Shown in pieces: positions 6,975 to 15,940 of a DNA stretch of 49,466 nt (position 1 is its first letter; the number at the start of each line of letters is the position of its first letter). The DNA comes from an uncultured Dokdonia sp. (GTDB lineage: Bacteria; Bacteroidota; Bacteroidia; Flavobacteriales; Flavobacteriaceae). The stretch is taken from assembly GCF_947492535.1 (NCBI RefSeq), contig NZ_CANLNH010000023.1, forward strand, positions 1-49,466, given 5' to 3'. Made by a program: the position numbers and the translations under genes. The notes under the pieces are model-generated. The model was not told the origin of the DNA, did no database searches, and worked only from the letters and a program-made list of their open reading frames with translations.

Positions 6975-9599
6975 ATGGCAAAAAGCACTCAAAAAAAGGT
7001 GACTCCTTTAATGCAACAATACAATACCATCAAGGCAAAATATCCTGATGCGTTATTACTTTTTAGAGTAGGAGATTTTTACGAAACCTTTGGGGAAGAT
7101 GCAGTAAAATCGGCAGGTATTTTAAACATTACCTTGACCCATCGTAATAATGGAGGTGATAAGACCGAGTTGGCTGGCTTCCCGCATCATTCTTTAAATA
7201 CGTATTTGCCTAAGCTCGTAAAAGCAGGATGTCGTGTGGCTATTTGTGATCAGTTGGAAGATCCTAAAATGACCAAGAAAATTGTAAAACGTGGGGTGAC
7301 AGAATTAGTAACACCTGGCGTGGCACTTAATGATGAGGTATTATCTGCAAAACAGAATAATTTTTTGGGCGCTGTACATATCGGAAAACGAACATTAGGC
7401 GTCGCTTTTTTGGATGTATCGACCGGAGAGTACCTCACAGCACAAGGCGATGAAGCCTATATAGATAAATTACTACAAAATTTCGCGCCAAGCGAATTAT
7501 TGATTTCAAAGAAACAGAAAACTGCTTTTTCTACCGCATTCGGTCCTGACTTTCATACCTTCTTTATGGAAGATTGGATTTTCAAAACCGATTATGCGTT
7601 TGAGTCGTTGAATAAGCATTTTAAAACGAATACACTTAAAGGGTTTGGAGTAGACCACCTGGAAGAGGGGATTATTGCTTCGGGTGCGATTTTGCATTAT
7701 CTGGGAGAGACACAACATCATAAATTAGAGCATATTTCCCGTATTAATCGCATTGCTGAAGATGAGTACGTATGGATGGATAGATTTACCATTCGTAATT
7801 TAGAGTTGTATCATACCGCTTTCGCGAAAGCGATCACATTATTAGACGTTATTGATAAAACGACCTCTCCTATGGGAGCGCGATTGTTAAAACGCTGGCT
7901 GGCATTACCACTAAAGAATGTAGATAAAATAAAGCAGCGTCACGAAGTCGTTTCGTATTTACTCGATGATGACGTATTGTTTGAAAAACTACGTCATTAC
8001 ATTAAAAATATGGGTGATGTAGAACGCTTAATAAGTAAAGTCGCTACTGGGAAAGTGTCTCCACGTGAAGTGATCCAACTTAAAAACTCGTTGGAAGCCA
8101 TGGTCCCTATAAAAGCCTTGAGCTTGCAAGCAAAAAATGAAGCCCTACAAATTATAGGAGAAGGTATTCACGAGTGTGAGTTACTGCGCTCTAAAATTAA
8201 AGAGACACTTAATGAAGAAGCACCTGTGGCTATAGGAAAAGGAGGTGCGATTGCTACAGGATTTCATGAAGAATTAGACGGACTTCGAAATATTGCCTTT
8301 TCGGGAAAAGATTATCTCGATAAGATGTTACAACGAGAGACAGAGCGTACGGGTATTACCTCGCTAAAAATAGCCTCCAATAATGTATTTGGCTATTATA
8401 TAGAAGTCCGTAATACGCATAAAGATAAAGTACCTGAAGAGTGGATCCGAAAACAAACCCTCGTAAATGCAGAGCGTTATATTACTGAAGAACTTAAAGA
8501 ATACGAAGCTAAAATATTAGGCGCTGAAGAACGTATCCTAGGAATAGAACAGCAATTGTTTTCTGAGCTTGTACAATGGATGATGCAGTTTATACCTCAA
8601 GTACAACATAATGCAAATTTAGTCGCACAATTGGATGTCTTGGCCTCTTTTACACAACTCGCAAAAGATAATAATTATGTTCGTCCGTTGGTAGATGATT
8701 CTCAAGCATTGACCATAAAAGAAGGACGTCACCCTGTGATTGAAAAGCAATTGCCTCTGGGAGAAAGCTATATCGCAAATGATGTATATCTGGATAGAGA
8801 AGCACAACAAATGATCATGATTACTGGGCCTAATATGTCTGGTAAGAGTGCTATTTTGAGACAAACAGCACTGATTGTGCTCCTAGCACAAATGGGAAGT
8901 TTTGTGCCTGCTACCGAGGCACATATTGGAATGATAGATAAGATTTTTACCAGAGTAGGGGCAAGTGATAATATCTCTATGGGAGAGAGTACCTTTATGG
9001 TAGAAATGAATGAAACCGCAAGTATTCTGAATAATATTTCAGATCGTAGTTTGGTATTACTAGATGAAATAGGACGAGGTACCAGTACCTATGACGGAAT
9101 TTCTATTGCGTGGGCAATTAGTGAATACTTACATGAGCATCCAGGACGTCCTAAGACATTGTTTGCAACACATTATCATGAACTCAATGAAATGTGTGAA
9201 ACGTTTGAACGTATTAAAAATTATAACGTTTCCGTAAAAGAGTTAAAAGATACGGTGTTGTTCTTGCGTAAATTGGTGCCAGGAGGAAGTGCGCATAGTT
9301 TTGGGATACACGTAGCAAAAATGGCTGGAATGCCACAACAAGTAGTACGAAGAGCGACAAAGATGATGGAGAAGCTAGAAAAGTCGCATGGAAGTGAAGA
9401 ACTCACCGGAAAATTAAAGGATGCTGCCGATGATGAGATGCAATTAAGTTTCTTTAATTTGGATGATCCATTACTAGAACAAATCAAAGAAGAAATCTTA
9501 CATACAGATATAGATACACTTACACCTGTAGAAGCGCTTATGAAGTTGAATGAAATTAAACGAATGCTTGTGAAAAAGAAAGAAAATAAGACTTCGTAA
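6975..9599 (+). CDS. mutS: DNA mismatch repair protein MutS
   Basis: MutS binds mismatches and small loops as a clamp and recruits MutL. The 874-residue protein has all domains: the N-terminal mismatch reader with the GDFYE motif (F35, E37 contact the mismatch), connector, levers and clamp, and the C-terminal ATPase with Walker A GPNMSGKS (618-625), the ABC-type signature region near SMGESTF, Walker [10 protein letters not shown] (D697, E698) and THYHEL. The C-terminus fits the MutS dimer and helix-turn-helix region. I use the ATG at 6975; an in-frame TTG at 6942 would add 11 residues but precedes the likely transcription start. The palindrome GCTTTCGCGAAAGC encodes AFAKA (282-286) just before the conserved LLDVIDKT helix. 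Confidence 0.98.
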   Translation: MAKSTQKKVTPLMQQYNTIKAKYPDALLLFRVGDFYETFGEDAVKSAGILNITLTHRNNGGDKTELAGFPHHSLNTYLPKLVKAGCRVAICDQLEDPKMTKKIVKRGVTELVTPGVALNDEVLSAKQNNFLGAVHIGKRTLGVAFLDVSTGEYLTAQGDEAYIDKLLQNFAPSELLISKKQKTAFSTAFGPDFHTFFMEDWIFKTDYAFESLNKHFKTNTLKGFGVDHLEEGIIASGAILHYLGETQHHKLEHISRINRIAEDEYVWMDRFTIRNLELYHTAFAKAITLLDVIDKTTSPMGARLLKRWLALPLKNVDKIKQRHEVVSYLLDDDVLFEKLRHYIKNMGDVERLISKVATGKVSPREVIQLKNSLEAMVPIKALSLQAKNEALQIIGEGIHECELLRSKIKETLNEEAPVAIGKGGAIATGFHEELDGLRNIAFSGKDYLDKMLQRETERTGITSLKIASNNVFGYYIEVRNTHKDKVPEEWIRKQTLVNAERYITEELKEYEAKILGAEERILGIEQQLFSELVQWMMQFIPQVQHNANLVAQLDVLASFTQLAKDNNYVRPLVDDSQALTIKEGRHPVIEKQLPLGESYIANDVYLDREAQQMIMITGPNMSGKSAILRQTALIVLLAQMGSFVPATEAHIGMIDKIFTRVGASDNISMGESTFMVEMNETASILNNISDRSLVLLDEIGRGTSTYDGISIAWAISEYLHEHPGRPKTLFATHYHELNEMCETFERIKNYNVSVKELKDTVLFLRKLVPGGSAHSFGIHVAKMAGMPQQVVRRATKMMEKLEKSHGSEELTGKLKDAADDEMQLSFFNLDDPLLEQIKEEILHTDIDTLTPVEALMKLNEIKRMLVKKKENKTS
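7818..7831. repeat. GCTTTCGCGAAAGC palindrome inside mutS
   Basis: Exact 14-mer in the frame that gives AFAKA, at MutS residues 282-286. It directly precedes a highly conserved motif but is itself in a variable spot. Confidence 0.95.
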
Positions 9600-9675
9600 A
9601 GCGCTGAAATATACATGATTATGATTTATTTTAAAGTTTATGCTAAATAAGGTGCATATTTTTTTAAAAAACGTT

Positions 9676-9704
9676 TTGCCAAATGTAGAAAAGCTGTAAA
9701 TTTG
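9676..9704 (+). promoter_or_regulatory. Promoter of the tRNA-Gly/tRNA-Leu pair
   Basis: TTG (9676-9678), 18 bases, then TAAATTTG (9697-9704), an exact Bacteroidetes promoter. The tRNA-Gly 5' end lies 45 bases after the -7 box, leaving a short 5' leader for RNase P to remove. Confidence 0.65.
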
Positions 9705-9748
9705 CATCCGCTGTTTGAAGCAGTGGAGTTCTGAGAAGAACACATAAT

Positions 9749-9820
9749 GCGAAAGTAGCTCAGGGGTAGAGCATCACCTTGCCAAGGTGGGGGTCGCGGG
9801 TTCAAATCCCGTCTTTCGCT
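9749..9820 (+). tRNA. tRNA-Gly (anticodon GCC)
   Basis: Full cloverleaf. The acceptor arm GCGAAAG (9749-9755) pairs with CTTTCGC (9813-9819), with T as discriminator. The D arm contains GCTC/GAGC, the anticodon loop is TTGCCAA, and the T arm is GCGGG-TTCAAAT-CCCGT. The 3' CCA is not encoded. It is probably co-transcribed with tRNA-Leu 61 bases downstream. Confidence 0.97.
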
Positions 9821-9860
9821 CTGAAAAATTTGACATACTGAATTAAAAATATACCAATTG

Positions 9861-9876
9861 TTTTGCTTCCGCAAAA
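9861..9876. other. Small hairpin between the two tRNAs
   Basis: TTTTGC (9861-9866), loop TTCC, GCAAAA (9871-9876). A perfect 6-bp stem with a UUCC loop in the tRNA spacer; it could guide processing of the dicistronic transcript. Confidence 0.5.
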
Positions 9877-9881
9877 CAGAT

Positions 9882-9965
9882 GCTCGAGTGGTGGAATTGG
9901 TAGACACGTTGGACTTAAAATCCAATGTCCATTAGGACGTACGGGTTCAAGTCCCGTCTCGAGTA
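9882..9965 (+). tRNA. tRNA-Leu (anticodon UAA)
   Basis: Type II tRNA of 84 nt with a long variable arm (TGTCCATTAGGACGT). The acceptor GCTCGAG (9882-9888) pairs with CTCGAGT (9958-9964), starting with a G-U pair. The anticodon stem TTGGA/TCCAA encloses loop CTTAAAA, giving anticodon UAA. The T arm is ACGGG-TTCAAGT-CCCGT. CCA is not fully encoded (ACA follows). A strong terminator comes right after. Confidence 0.97.
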
Positions 9966-9966
9966 C

Positions 9967-9999
9967 AAAAGGCTCTTCATTTTATGAGGAGCCTTTTTT
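9967..9999 (+). terminator. Rho-independent terminator of the tRNA operon
   Basis: AAAAGGCTCTTCAT (9967-9980), 3-nt loop, ATGAGGAGCCTTTT (9984-9997) with one G-U pair, extended by a T-run to 9999. Confidence 0.9.
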
Positions 10000-10000
10000 G

Positions 10001-10018
10001 TTTCCGCGAAGGCGGAAA
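10001..10018. repeat. Hairpin TTTCCGC-GAAG-GCGGAAA
   Basis: Perfect 7-bp stem (10001-10007/10012-10018) with a 4-nt loop, immediately after the tRNA terminator. It resembles a diverged form of the CGCGAA-centred palindrome family in this window. Confidence 0.6.
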
Positions 10019-10096
10019 TCTCATGGACTTTCTAAAATCATGATATAAGGTAATTTTTCTTTGTGATGATTGACCACTTAAACTCTCTTTTATGTA

Positions 10097-10306
10097 TATA
10101 CGCTTTCGCGAAAGCGTATAAAGCACCTTTAATCAATGTAAATTGATATGCTATTATTTCCTCAAATAATTAGGTGAAATACCTAGTCTATTTTAACAAT
10201 ATACAATCCGTGTAGTACGTAGTTGAAATATTTTAAATAGTACGTTTTTTTGTTGTCTTGAAATGATGTTTTAGTTCTTTACTAAAAGTTGAATATAGGC
10301 TCATTT
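10097..10306. repeat. 210-bp direct repeat, copy 1
   Basis: Starts with a 24-bp perfect palindrome (TATAC, the 14-mer extended by one base, and its mirror) and runs to GGCTCATTT. Copy 2 begins 247 bp later with few differences. It contains a small hairpin TAGGT-GAAAT-ACCTA that keeps pairing in copy 2 through a G-U change. No gene lies within. Confidence 0.92.
10102..10115. repeat. GCTTTCGCGAAAGC palindrome (intergenic)
   Basis: Exact 14-mer inside a longer perfect palindrome (10097-10120) that opens the first 210-bp repeat. Confidence 0.95.
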
Positions 10307-10343
10307 AAAATAAATACCTTCTTCTAAATAATAATTAAATCCA

Positions 10344-10554
10344 TATACGCTTTCGCGAAAGCGTATAAAGCACCTTTAATCAATGTAAATTGATATGCTA
10401 TTATTTCCTCAAATAATTAGGTGAAATATCTAGTCTATTTTAACAATATACGATCTCCGTCTAGTGCGTAGTTGAAACTTTTAAATAGTATGTTTTTTTG
10501 TTGTTTTTAAATGATGTTTTAGTTCTTTACTAAAGGTTGAATATAAGCTCATTT
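10344..10554. repeat. 210-bp direct repeat, copy 2
   Basis: Second copy of the 10097-10306 block, same orientation, separated by 37 bp. It again begins with the 24-bp palindrome. Differences cluster in the middle (near 10448-10470). It ends about 230 bp before the LytTR gene. Confidence 0.92.
10349..10362. repeat. GCTTTCGCGAAAGC palindrome (intergenic)
   Basis: Exact 14-mer within the 24-bp palindrome 10344-10367 opening the second 210-bp repeat. Confidence 0.95.
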
Positions 10555-10787
10555 TATTTGTGTATTCTATGGTAGAAGACAACTTTTTTTCCCTTTGATA
10601 ACGTATTACTAGAAGATGTAAATAGACTACATGTAAAAAATCAAGGGGATTTGATGTGAATGCCGTATCACAATTACGGTAAAACCACAAGTAAATTACG
10701 GGTAGAATAACTAGCTTAACTGTCACTTAAGACCCCTAAATATACCCCTTAAGTAAATACGATGTATTCTCACTAAATTAAATCGTC

Positions 10788-11534
10788 ATGGAACACTCAT
10801 ATGTTATTATTGATAGCAATCCTGAAACAGTATATGCTATCCAGCTTGCAATGGAAAATTTTAACAATTTTATCTGTATTGGAATTTCTTCCGGAGAACA
10901 GGAAGGATTGGATATGATCTTAGAAAGAAATCCCTCTTTGGTATTTCTGAATATAGAACTAGAACATCATAATTCTGGTGTTACTTGTTACTATCTAATG
11001 GATGCACTTCAAAAGTATATGGATGTATTGCCACAATTTGTAGCTTTAGCTTCCTCTGCAAAATATGCTATAGAAGGAATACGTCATAGTGTCTTAGATT
11101 ATATTATCACACCTATAGATAAAAATGTGTTGAGACGTACCTTATTTCGTTTTAGAAAATCGGCATTTAGCGCACCAGCAGATATAAATGATACCCTTTG
11201 TTTAAAATCATATGGTGATTATAAGTTTGTAAACACAAATGAAGTCCTTTTTTTAAAGGCAGATAATAACACGACAGACTTTGTAAGAGTAAATGGAACT
11301 ACGGTGAGCGCCTTTAAAACATTGAAGTTTTTTCAAGAGTCATTACCAGAACATTTTATAAGAGTGCATAATAGTTATATTGTAAATAGTCATTATATCT
11401 CAAGAATACATTTTGGTAAATCACAATGTACTATGGAGCACAGTGATTTTGCAGTTCCTTTTTCAAAGTCTTATAAAGAAAATGTAGAAGCAATACGTGA
11501 CAATTTTTATAAGCGTAGTCTAGTGATTGCTTAA
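10788..11534 (+). CDS. LytTR-type DNA-binding regulator with degenerate receiver domain
   Basis: Predicted cytoplasmic transcription regulator of 248 residues. Residues 3-120 have the length and pattern of a response-regulator receiver, and about 140-235 form a LytTR DNA-binding domain (recognisable strings: EVLFLKADNN, HFIRVHNSYIVN). The receiver is unusual. The usual phospho-acceptor Asp is Asn55 (LVFLNIEL), the conserved Lys before Pro is Thr108 (IITPID), and only one acid (D9) stands in the N-terminal acidic pocket. It therefore probably cannot be phosphorylated in the normal way and may respond to partner binding or to amount. There is no adjacent LytS-like kinase. Two strong hairpins follow the stop. 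The 210-bp direct repeats lie upstream. Confidence 0.88.
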   Translation: MEHSYVIIDSNPETVYAIQLAMENFNNFICIGISSGEQEGLDMILERNPSLVFLNIELEHHNSGVTCYYLMDALQKYMDVLPQFVALASSAKYAIEGIRHSVLDYIITPIDKNVLRRTLFRFRKSAFSAPADINDTLCLKSYGDYKFVNTNEVLFLKADNNTTDFVRVNGTTVSAFKTLKFFQESLPEHFIRVHNSYIVNSHYISRIHFGKSQCTMEHSDFAVPFSKSYKENVEAIRDNFYKRSLVIA

Positions 11535-11542
11535 TAAGTATT

Positions 11543-11573
11543 ACAGAAAGTGCTAGTTACTAGCACTTTCTGT
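11543..11573 (+). terminator. Strong hairpin after LytTR gene
   Basis: ACAGAAAGTGCTAG (11543-11556), loop TTA, CTAGCACTTTCTGT (11560-11573). The 14-bp stem is perfect, but only a weak AT tract follows, so it may terminate poorly or protect the 3' end. Confidence 0.65.
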
Positions 11574-11578
11574 ATATA

Positions 11579-11606
11579 TTCAATGTTCATATAATGGAAC
11601 ATTGAA
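11579..11606 (+). other. Second hairpin after LytTR gene
   Basis: TTCAATGTTC (11579-11588) and GAACATTGAA (11597-11606) form a perfect 10-bp stem with an 8-nt loop, five bases after the first hairpin. No U-run follows. Confidence 0.6.
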
Positions 11607-11976
11607 TTAATAAAAGGGTGTGTATCTACTAAAGAAACTCCAAAACACTTATTTTTAACAAAAAAATAGCATTTTTTCAAAATCGTCATATACTCGTATA
11701 TGAGGGTCATCTACATCTATATCTAGTATAAGTACTAGATAGCCTTTTAATTACTATTTAACTACCTCACTTCTCACTAATTTTACACCGTTATAACAAA
11801 CCAAAACAAGTGTTGAAGCTTCATACAAATCATTAAAATCACATGAAATGGGAATATGTGAGTATAATGATACTAATAGATAATTTTTAATAATCCCCAA
11901 TCCCTGAAAGTAATAACTAAATAGGTATGCCACGGCATTACTTGATATTTAAACCACTACTAAACACACCACACTG
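11607..11976. other. Intergenic stretch before the acidic lipoprotein gene
   Basis: About 370 bases with no gene. A short inverted tract CATATACTCGTATATG lies near 11687-11702. A promoter for the lipoprotein and kinase genes should be here, but I see no clear TAnnTTTG box. Confidence 0.4.
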
Positions 11977-12426
11977 ATGAAAACATACATACAAACACTC
12001 ACTATATTATTTGCTGTCGCTTTATTCTTTTCTTGCGAATCAGATCCTATATTAGAAGATTTTGAAATTGCAAATTCCCTAAATATAGAAGAGATTGAAG
12101 TTGTAGATGATAATACTAACAATAAAACACAAGAAGAAGCAGCTGATGTTGAAGATGATGATCTTCCTCCAAAAGAAGATGGAATAGTAGAAGATGATGA
12201 TCTTCCTCCAGGAGGAGAAGGGAAAGTAGAAGATGATGACATCCCTCCAGGAAATGAAAAAGGAGTAGAAGATGATGACATCCCTCCAGGAAATGAAAAA
12301 GGAGTAGAAGATGATGACATCCCTCCAGGAAATGAAAAAAGAGTAGAAGATGATGACATTCCTCCAGGAAATGAAAAAAGAGTAGAAGATGATGACATTC
12401 CTCCAGGAGAAGTTGATGGTAACTAA
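11977..12426 (+). CDS. Acidic lipoprotein with seven 13-residue repeats
   Basis: I do not recognise the family. The 149-residue protein has a 19-residue signal peptide and lipobox LFFSC (Cys20) followed by ESD, so it is probably a surface-exposed or outer-membrane lipoprotein. After a ~35-residue linker, residues 58-148 are seven tandem copies of VEDDD(I/L)PPGNEKG-like units. Each has an EDDD cluster and a Pro pair, so the mature chain is very acidic, extended and probably disordered. Runs of Asp could bind Ca2+ or other cations. It is co-directional with the sensor kinase gene 124 bases downstream, which suggests a link with envelope sensing, by inference only. The repeat number probably changes by slippage or recombination. 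Confidence 0.82.
   Translation: MKTYIQTLTILFAVALFFSCESDPILEDFEIANSLNIEEIEVVDDNTNNKTQEEAADVEDDDLPPKEDGIVEDDDLPPGGEGKVEDDDIPPGNEKGVEDDDIPPGNEKGVEDDDIPPGNEKRVEDDDIPPGNEKRVEDDDIPPGEVDGN
12148..12420 (+). repeat. 39-bp tandem repeat, seven units, in frame
   Basis: Units start at 12148, 12187, 12226, 12265, 12304, 12343 and 12382. Units 3-6 are nearly identical, while the first two and the last diverge, the usual picture of recent expansion in the centre. The unit is a multiple of 3, so copy-number change keeps the frame. Confidence 0.95.
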
Positions 12427-12550
12427 AAACTATAATTTATAAACAAACAAAGAAAGTTCACTTGTAAATATAAAAGTGGACTTTCTTTGTTTTACTAATT
12501 TTAAGCTTTTGTTTTTTTATAAAAGAATTATATTTCAGATATTTAGCACA

Positions 12551-14569
12551 ATGAAAAACAATATATACATATGTTTTCTAAGTCTCGTTTTACTCATATC
12601 TTGCGATGACGGGTTTTCTGATTTTAATACTGATGAGAAAAATATAGAACCCTTTGAAAAATATCAAAGGTTAGTTAACAATACTTCTATAAAAAGACCT
12701 GATAGGTTTAAATATATAGATAGCATGATTGCTATTACTAGAGATTTGCCTCGTGATACATTAATGAGACAATATTTGTTAGATATAGCAACTTCATATG
12801 AAAATTTAGATGTAGAAGACTCTAGTTATATTTATAATCATAGAGCTTTAAAGTTAAGTTCCTTAATTAAAGATTCTGTAGGATTGGCTAAATCCAATTA
12901 TATTTTAGGATTATATCATTTAAATAATGATGTTTTGGATAGCGCATATGCATATTTTTATAATTCAGAAAAATTATATGATAAGGTGCATAATGTTAAA
13001 GCTGGAGGTTATTCAGCTTTGGCAATGGCGATAACTCAAAAAAATGTAAGAGATTATGTAGGGGCTCAAGAAAGTTCAATTAAAGCAATTAAACTTTTTG
13101 AAAAAATTGATGAAAAAAGATATTTAGCATCTTCATACAATAATTTAGCAATAGTCTCTAAATCTCTTGGAGAATATGAAAGTTCAATTGATTACTATAA
13201 AAAAGTACATGAATATCGGAAGGAGTTAAAAAAAGGAGATAAATTATTAAATAGTAGTACGCTTAATAATTTAGGGATGGTGTATATGGATATGGGTGAT
13301 TATTCAGAAGCCATTTCAAATTTTAAGAAAGGACTTTTATATGATAGTTTAGAAATTAAAAAACCTAAAGCTTATGTTCGTTTAATCGATAACTTAGGAT
13401 ATGCTGAGTATAGAAACGGTAATATGGAGTCTTTTCCAGGTTTGTTGCTGGAGGCTTTAAACAAAAGTTCAGATGAGAATGATCGAATAGCAATGGTCTC
13501 AAGTGGTATACACCTTTCAGAAATATATTTTGAAAAGGGAGAGAAAGAATTATCTAAATATTATGCAGGAAATGCCTATAAAACTGCCAAAGAGATTACG
13601 TATAATGATGGTATACTTGGATCTTTAGAACTTCTGATGGAGGCCTCAAATTCTAATGATGGTATTGCGTATGGTAAAGAATATATACGTATAAGTGATA
13701 GTTTGCAAATGGAAGAAAGAGTTTTCCAAAATAAGTTTGCACGTGTTCGTTTTGAAACAGATCAATTAGAAGTAGCCAAAAACAAAGCCACAGAAACCTC
13801 TAGACGTTTGATTATTATTTTTTCTATAAGTGTCATTATATTTTTAATAGGCTATATCCTACTACAACGTAGAAATAATAGAAAAGAACTAGAGTACCAG
13901 GAAGGACAACAAAAAGCCAATGAAGAAATCTTTAACCTCATGCTTGCGCAACAAGGAAAACTAGAGGAAGGGAAGCACTTAGCAAAACAACGTATCTCTG
14001 AAGAGTTACATGACGGTATTTTAAGTAGACTCTTTGGACTACGATTAAGCTTAGATAGTTTAAATAATAAACATGGTAAAGAAGTAGAGGTCTTACGATC
14101 TAGTTATATAGATCAGTTAAAAGATCTGGGACAAGAAATTAGAAAAATATCTCATGATCTTAATAACGAAACCTTTACACAAGACACCTTATATCCAGAT
14201 GTACTTAAAAAATTATTAAAAGATCAATTTGAAGCACAGAAGGTAACCTATGATTTTCTATATGATCATACCATCAATTGGGATTTGATTTCAAACTCTA
14301 AAAAAGTACATATATACCGTATTATTCAGGAGTGTCTCATGAATATTAATAAACATGCCAGTGCAAAACATATTACTGTAACCTTTAAAAGTCACGATGA
14401 TAACGTACAACTTACCATAGAAGATGATGGTGTAGGAATGGATACAACAAAAGCAAAATCTGGTATTGGAATGAAAAATATCAAATCTCGTGTAGCTCAA
14501 ATAGCAGGTTCCTATAAAATTATTAGTAAAATGAATCTTGGAACTCAAATCCAAATATCATTTAATTAA
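12551..14569 (+). CDS. TPR-containing sensor histidine kinase (HisKA_3-like)
   Basis: Predicted membrane sensor kinase of 672 residues. An N-terminal signal peptide has the lipobox-like end LLISC (Cys18, then DDG). A periplasmic region of about 400 residues carries tandem TPR-like helical pairs (motifs such as SYNNLAIVSKSLGEYESSIDYY), then a single membrane helix (about 420-440), a coiled-coil linker, and a kinase core. The core has the phospho-accepting His487 (SEELHDGIL), N box NINKHA, G1 DDGVGMD and G2 GIGMKN. This is the NarL-partner kinase type. I use the ATG at 12551, because the frame open from 12476 would put 25 unlikely residues before the signal peptide. A response-regulator gene follows 110 bases later. 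TPRs may bind a partner, perhaps the repeat lipoprotein. Confidence 0.9.
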   Translation: MKNNIYICFLSLVLLISCDDGFSDFNTDEKNIEPFEKYQRLVNNTSIKRPDRFKYIDSMIAITRDLPRDTLMRQYLLDIATSYENLDVEDSSYIYNHRALKLSSLIKDSVGLAKSNYILGLYHLNNDVLDSAYAYFYNSEKLYDKVHNVKAGGYSALAMAITQKNVRDYVGAQESSIKAIKLFEKIDEKRYLASSYNNLAIVSKSLGEYESSIDYYKKVHEYRKELKKGDKLLNSSTLNNLGMVYMDMGDYSEAISNFKKGLLYDSLEIKKPKAYVRLIDNLGYAEYRNGNMESFPGLLLEALNKSSDENDRIAMVSSGIHLSEIYFEKGEKELSKYYAGNAYKTAKEITYNDGILGSLELLMEASNSNDGIAYGKEYIRISDSLQMEERVFQNKFARVRFETDQLEVAKNKATETSRRLIIIFSISVIIFLIGYILLQRRNNRKELEYQEGQQKANEEIFNLMLAQQGKLEEGKHLAKQRISEELHDGILSRLFGLRLSLDSLNNKHGKEVEVLRSSYIDQLKDLGQEIRKISHDLNNETFTQDTLYPDVLKKLLKDQFEAQKVTYDFLYDHTINWDLISNSKKVHIYRIIQECLMNINKHASAKHITVTFKSHDDNVQLTIEDDGVGMDTTKAKSGIGMKNIKSRVAQIAGSYKIISKMNLGTQIQISFN

Positions 14570-14679
14570 AAATTTAGTATCTTGTAGTCACTAAATAAAT
14601 GTTAGCACAATTACTTTCCCTATAAAGTTTAAGATTAGCAACTTACGATATTTAGTATTCCATAAAATAATCGTAAAAA

Positions 14680-15354
14680 ATGAAAAAAAAGCTTAAAGTC
14701 TTAATGGTAGATGATCATCCAATGATCTTAGAGGGGTACAAAAATACATTGTCAGATTTTTGTGAAGAAAACTATAAGTTAGAAATAGAGACCGCTTCAA
14801 ACTGTGATGAAGCCATTGCACTTATTGACAAAACCCCCAAATCTAAGTCATACGATCTAGCCATGATAGATGTACAATTACCAATTGCAACCAACGATGT
14901 AGGAATTACATCTGGAGAAGGAATTGCACAATATCTCAAAAAGAAATTTACGAGAGCAAAAGTGATTATCCTTACCATGCACAATGAAAGTACCAGAATC
15001 CATAATATATTAGAAAAAGTAAATCCCCAAGGATTATTGATAAAAACAGATATCTCTTTTTCAGAACTTAATCATGCCTTTGAGCAAGTATTGAGTCAGA
15101 AAATATACTATAGTAGTACCGTAAATGACCATTTACGTAAAATGGTAACGAATGATGTATCTGTAGATCAGATTAATCTTCAAATTCTATATCACCTCTC
15201 TAGAGGAGTGCGAACCAAAAACTTAACAAATCATATCAACCTTTCGTTAAGTGCTATTGAGAAACGTAAAAATCAATTAAAAGAAAAGTTACACGTAAAA
15301 TCTGAAAGTGATGAACGTTTAATAGAAGAAGCACGTATAAGAGGTCTTATATAG
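14680..15354 (+). CDS. LuxR/NarL-type response regulator
   Basis: Predicted partner of the upstream TPR kinase. The 224-residue protein has a receiver domain with intact chemistry: D11/D12, phospho-acceptor D64, T99 and K122. The C-terminal region (about 164-210) matches the LuxR helix-turn-helix in length and layout (LSRGVRTKNLTNHINLSLSA, then KRKNQLKEKLHVKS), though with unusual residues. The receiver has an insertion after D64 (PIATNDVGITSGEG), longer than usual. It is followed by a strong terminator, so it ends the transcription unit. Target genes are unknown; the T9SS cluster lies next on the same strand but 1.4 kb away. Confidence 0.9.
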   Translation: MKKKLKVLMVDDHPMILEGYKNTLSDFCEENYKLEIETASNCDEAIALIDKTPKSKSYDLAMIDVQLPIATNDVGITSGEGIAQYLKKKFTRAKVIILTMHNESTRIHNILEKVNPQGLLIKTDISFSELNHAFEQVLSQKIYYSSTVNDHLRKMVTNDVSVDQINLQILYHLSRGVRTKNLTNHINLSLSAIEKRKNQLKEKLHVKSESDERLIEEARIRGLI

Positions 15355-15373
15355 ATTAAACTAAATAAAACTA

Positions 15374-15413
15374 AAAACTGCAATGATTGCTATATAATCA
15401 TTGCAGTTTTTTT
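15374..15413 (+). terminator. Rho-independent terminator after response regulator
   Basis: AAAACTGCAATGATT (15374-15388), 7-nt loop, AATCATTGCAGTTTT (15396-15410), a perfect 15-bp stem running into a T-tract to 15413. Confidence 0.92.
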
Positions 15414-15547
15414 ATGCTTTCTATCTAAACGATGCAGTAGGTATTAAAATCGTGTAACATAGAATCATATCGTACTAGATTTTTTAATGTAACATAGAAC
15501 CTAATTATATAATACACTGTATCCCTATATTTTAATCTTAGATATAC

Positions 15548-15561
15548 GCTTTCGCGAAAGC
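15548..15561. repeat. GCTTTCGCGAAAGC palindrome (intergenic)
   Basis: Exact 14-mer inside a 24-bp perfect palindrome (15543-15566), the same extended form that opens both 210-bp repeats near 10.1-10.5 kb; here the flanking repeat sequence is absent. Confidence 0.95.
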
Positions 15562-15662
15562 GTATACAGATGAAATATAATTCTTACAAATGATCAAAAA
15601 AACAATATTAAATGCGCAAACTAGAAGACGTAATTATGTAAAAACGCTATAAACACCTAAAA

Positions 15663-15679
15663 TTACGGGAAAACCGTAA
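15663..15679. promoter_or_regulatory. Inverted repeat TTACGG-N5-CCGTAA
   Basis: TTACGG (15663-15668), GAAAA, CCGTAA (15674-15679). Similar arms occur at 16121-16138 and 38832-38846, and a looser one at 10663-10679. Could be a regulator-binding site or a small hairpin. Confidence 0.35.
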
Positions 15680-15940
15680 AATTTTTGCCAGCATACCCGA
15701 ACAAATATTCAGAAGTGCTTCTTAAATTAGATAACAGATAAGGAGAAGTATATATTACTTTGCTAAGTACATAAAATATACATTTTCAATCTACTAGTAA
15801 TTATTTACATAATGTATGTATTGAAAGTTACAATAATTGGTTTTGAGTGTTCAAGTAGCTTATTTAATATATTGTTATAGATTAAGAGAGTTTAGGGGCT
15901 TGTCGTCTATACAATAATTAATAAAAACCAATCTTCCCCC

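Noticed and set aside
9863-10048. Open frame of 61 codons across tRNA-Leu
   Set aside because: It overlaps the tRNA and its terminator completely.
10481-10726. Minus-strand frame of 81 codons upstream of the LytTR gene
   Set aside because: It starts in the gene-free gap and ends inside the second 210-bp repeat; the first copy of the repeat does not keep the frame, and no protein features are seen.
11949-12398. Minus-strand frame of 149 codons, Ser-rich repeats
   Set aside because: Mirror of the 39-bp repeat; any multiple-of-3 repeat opens long antisense frames. The plus strand has the signal peptide and lipobox.
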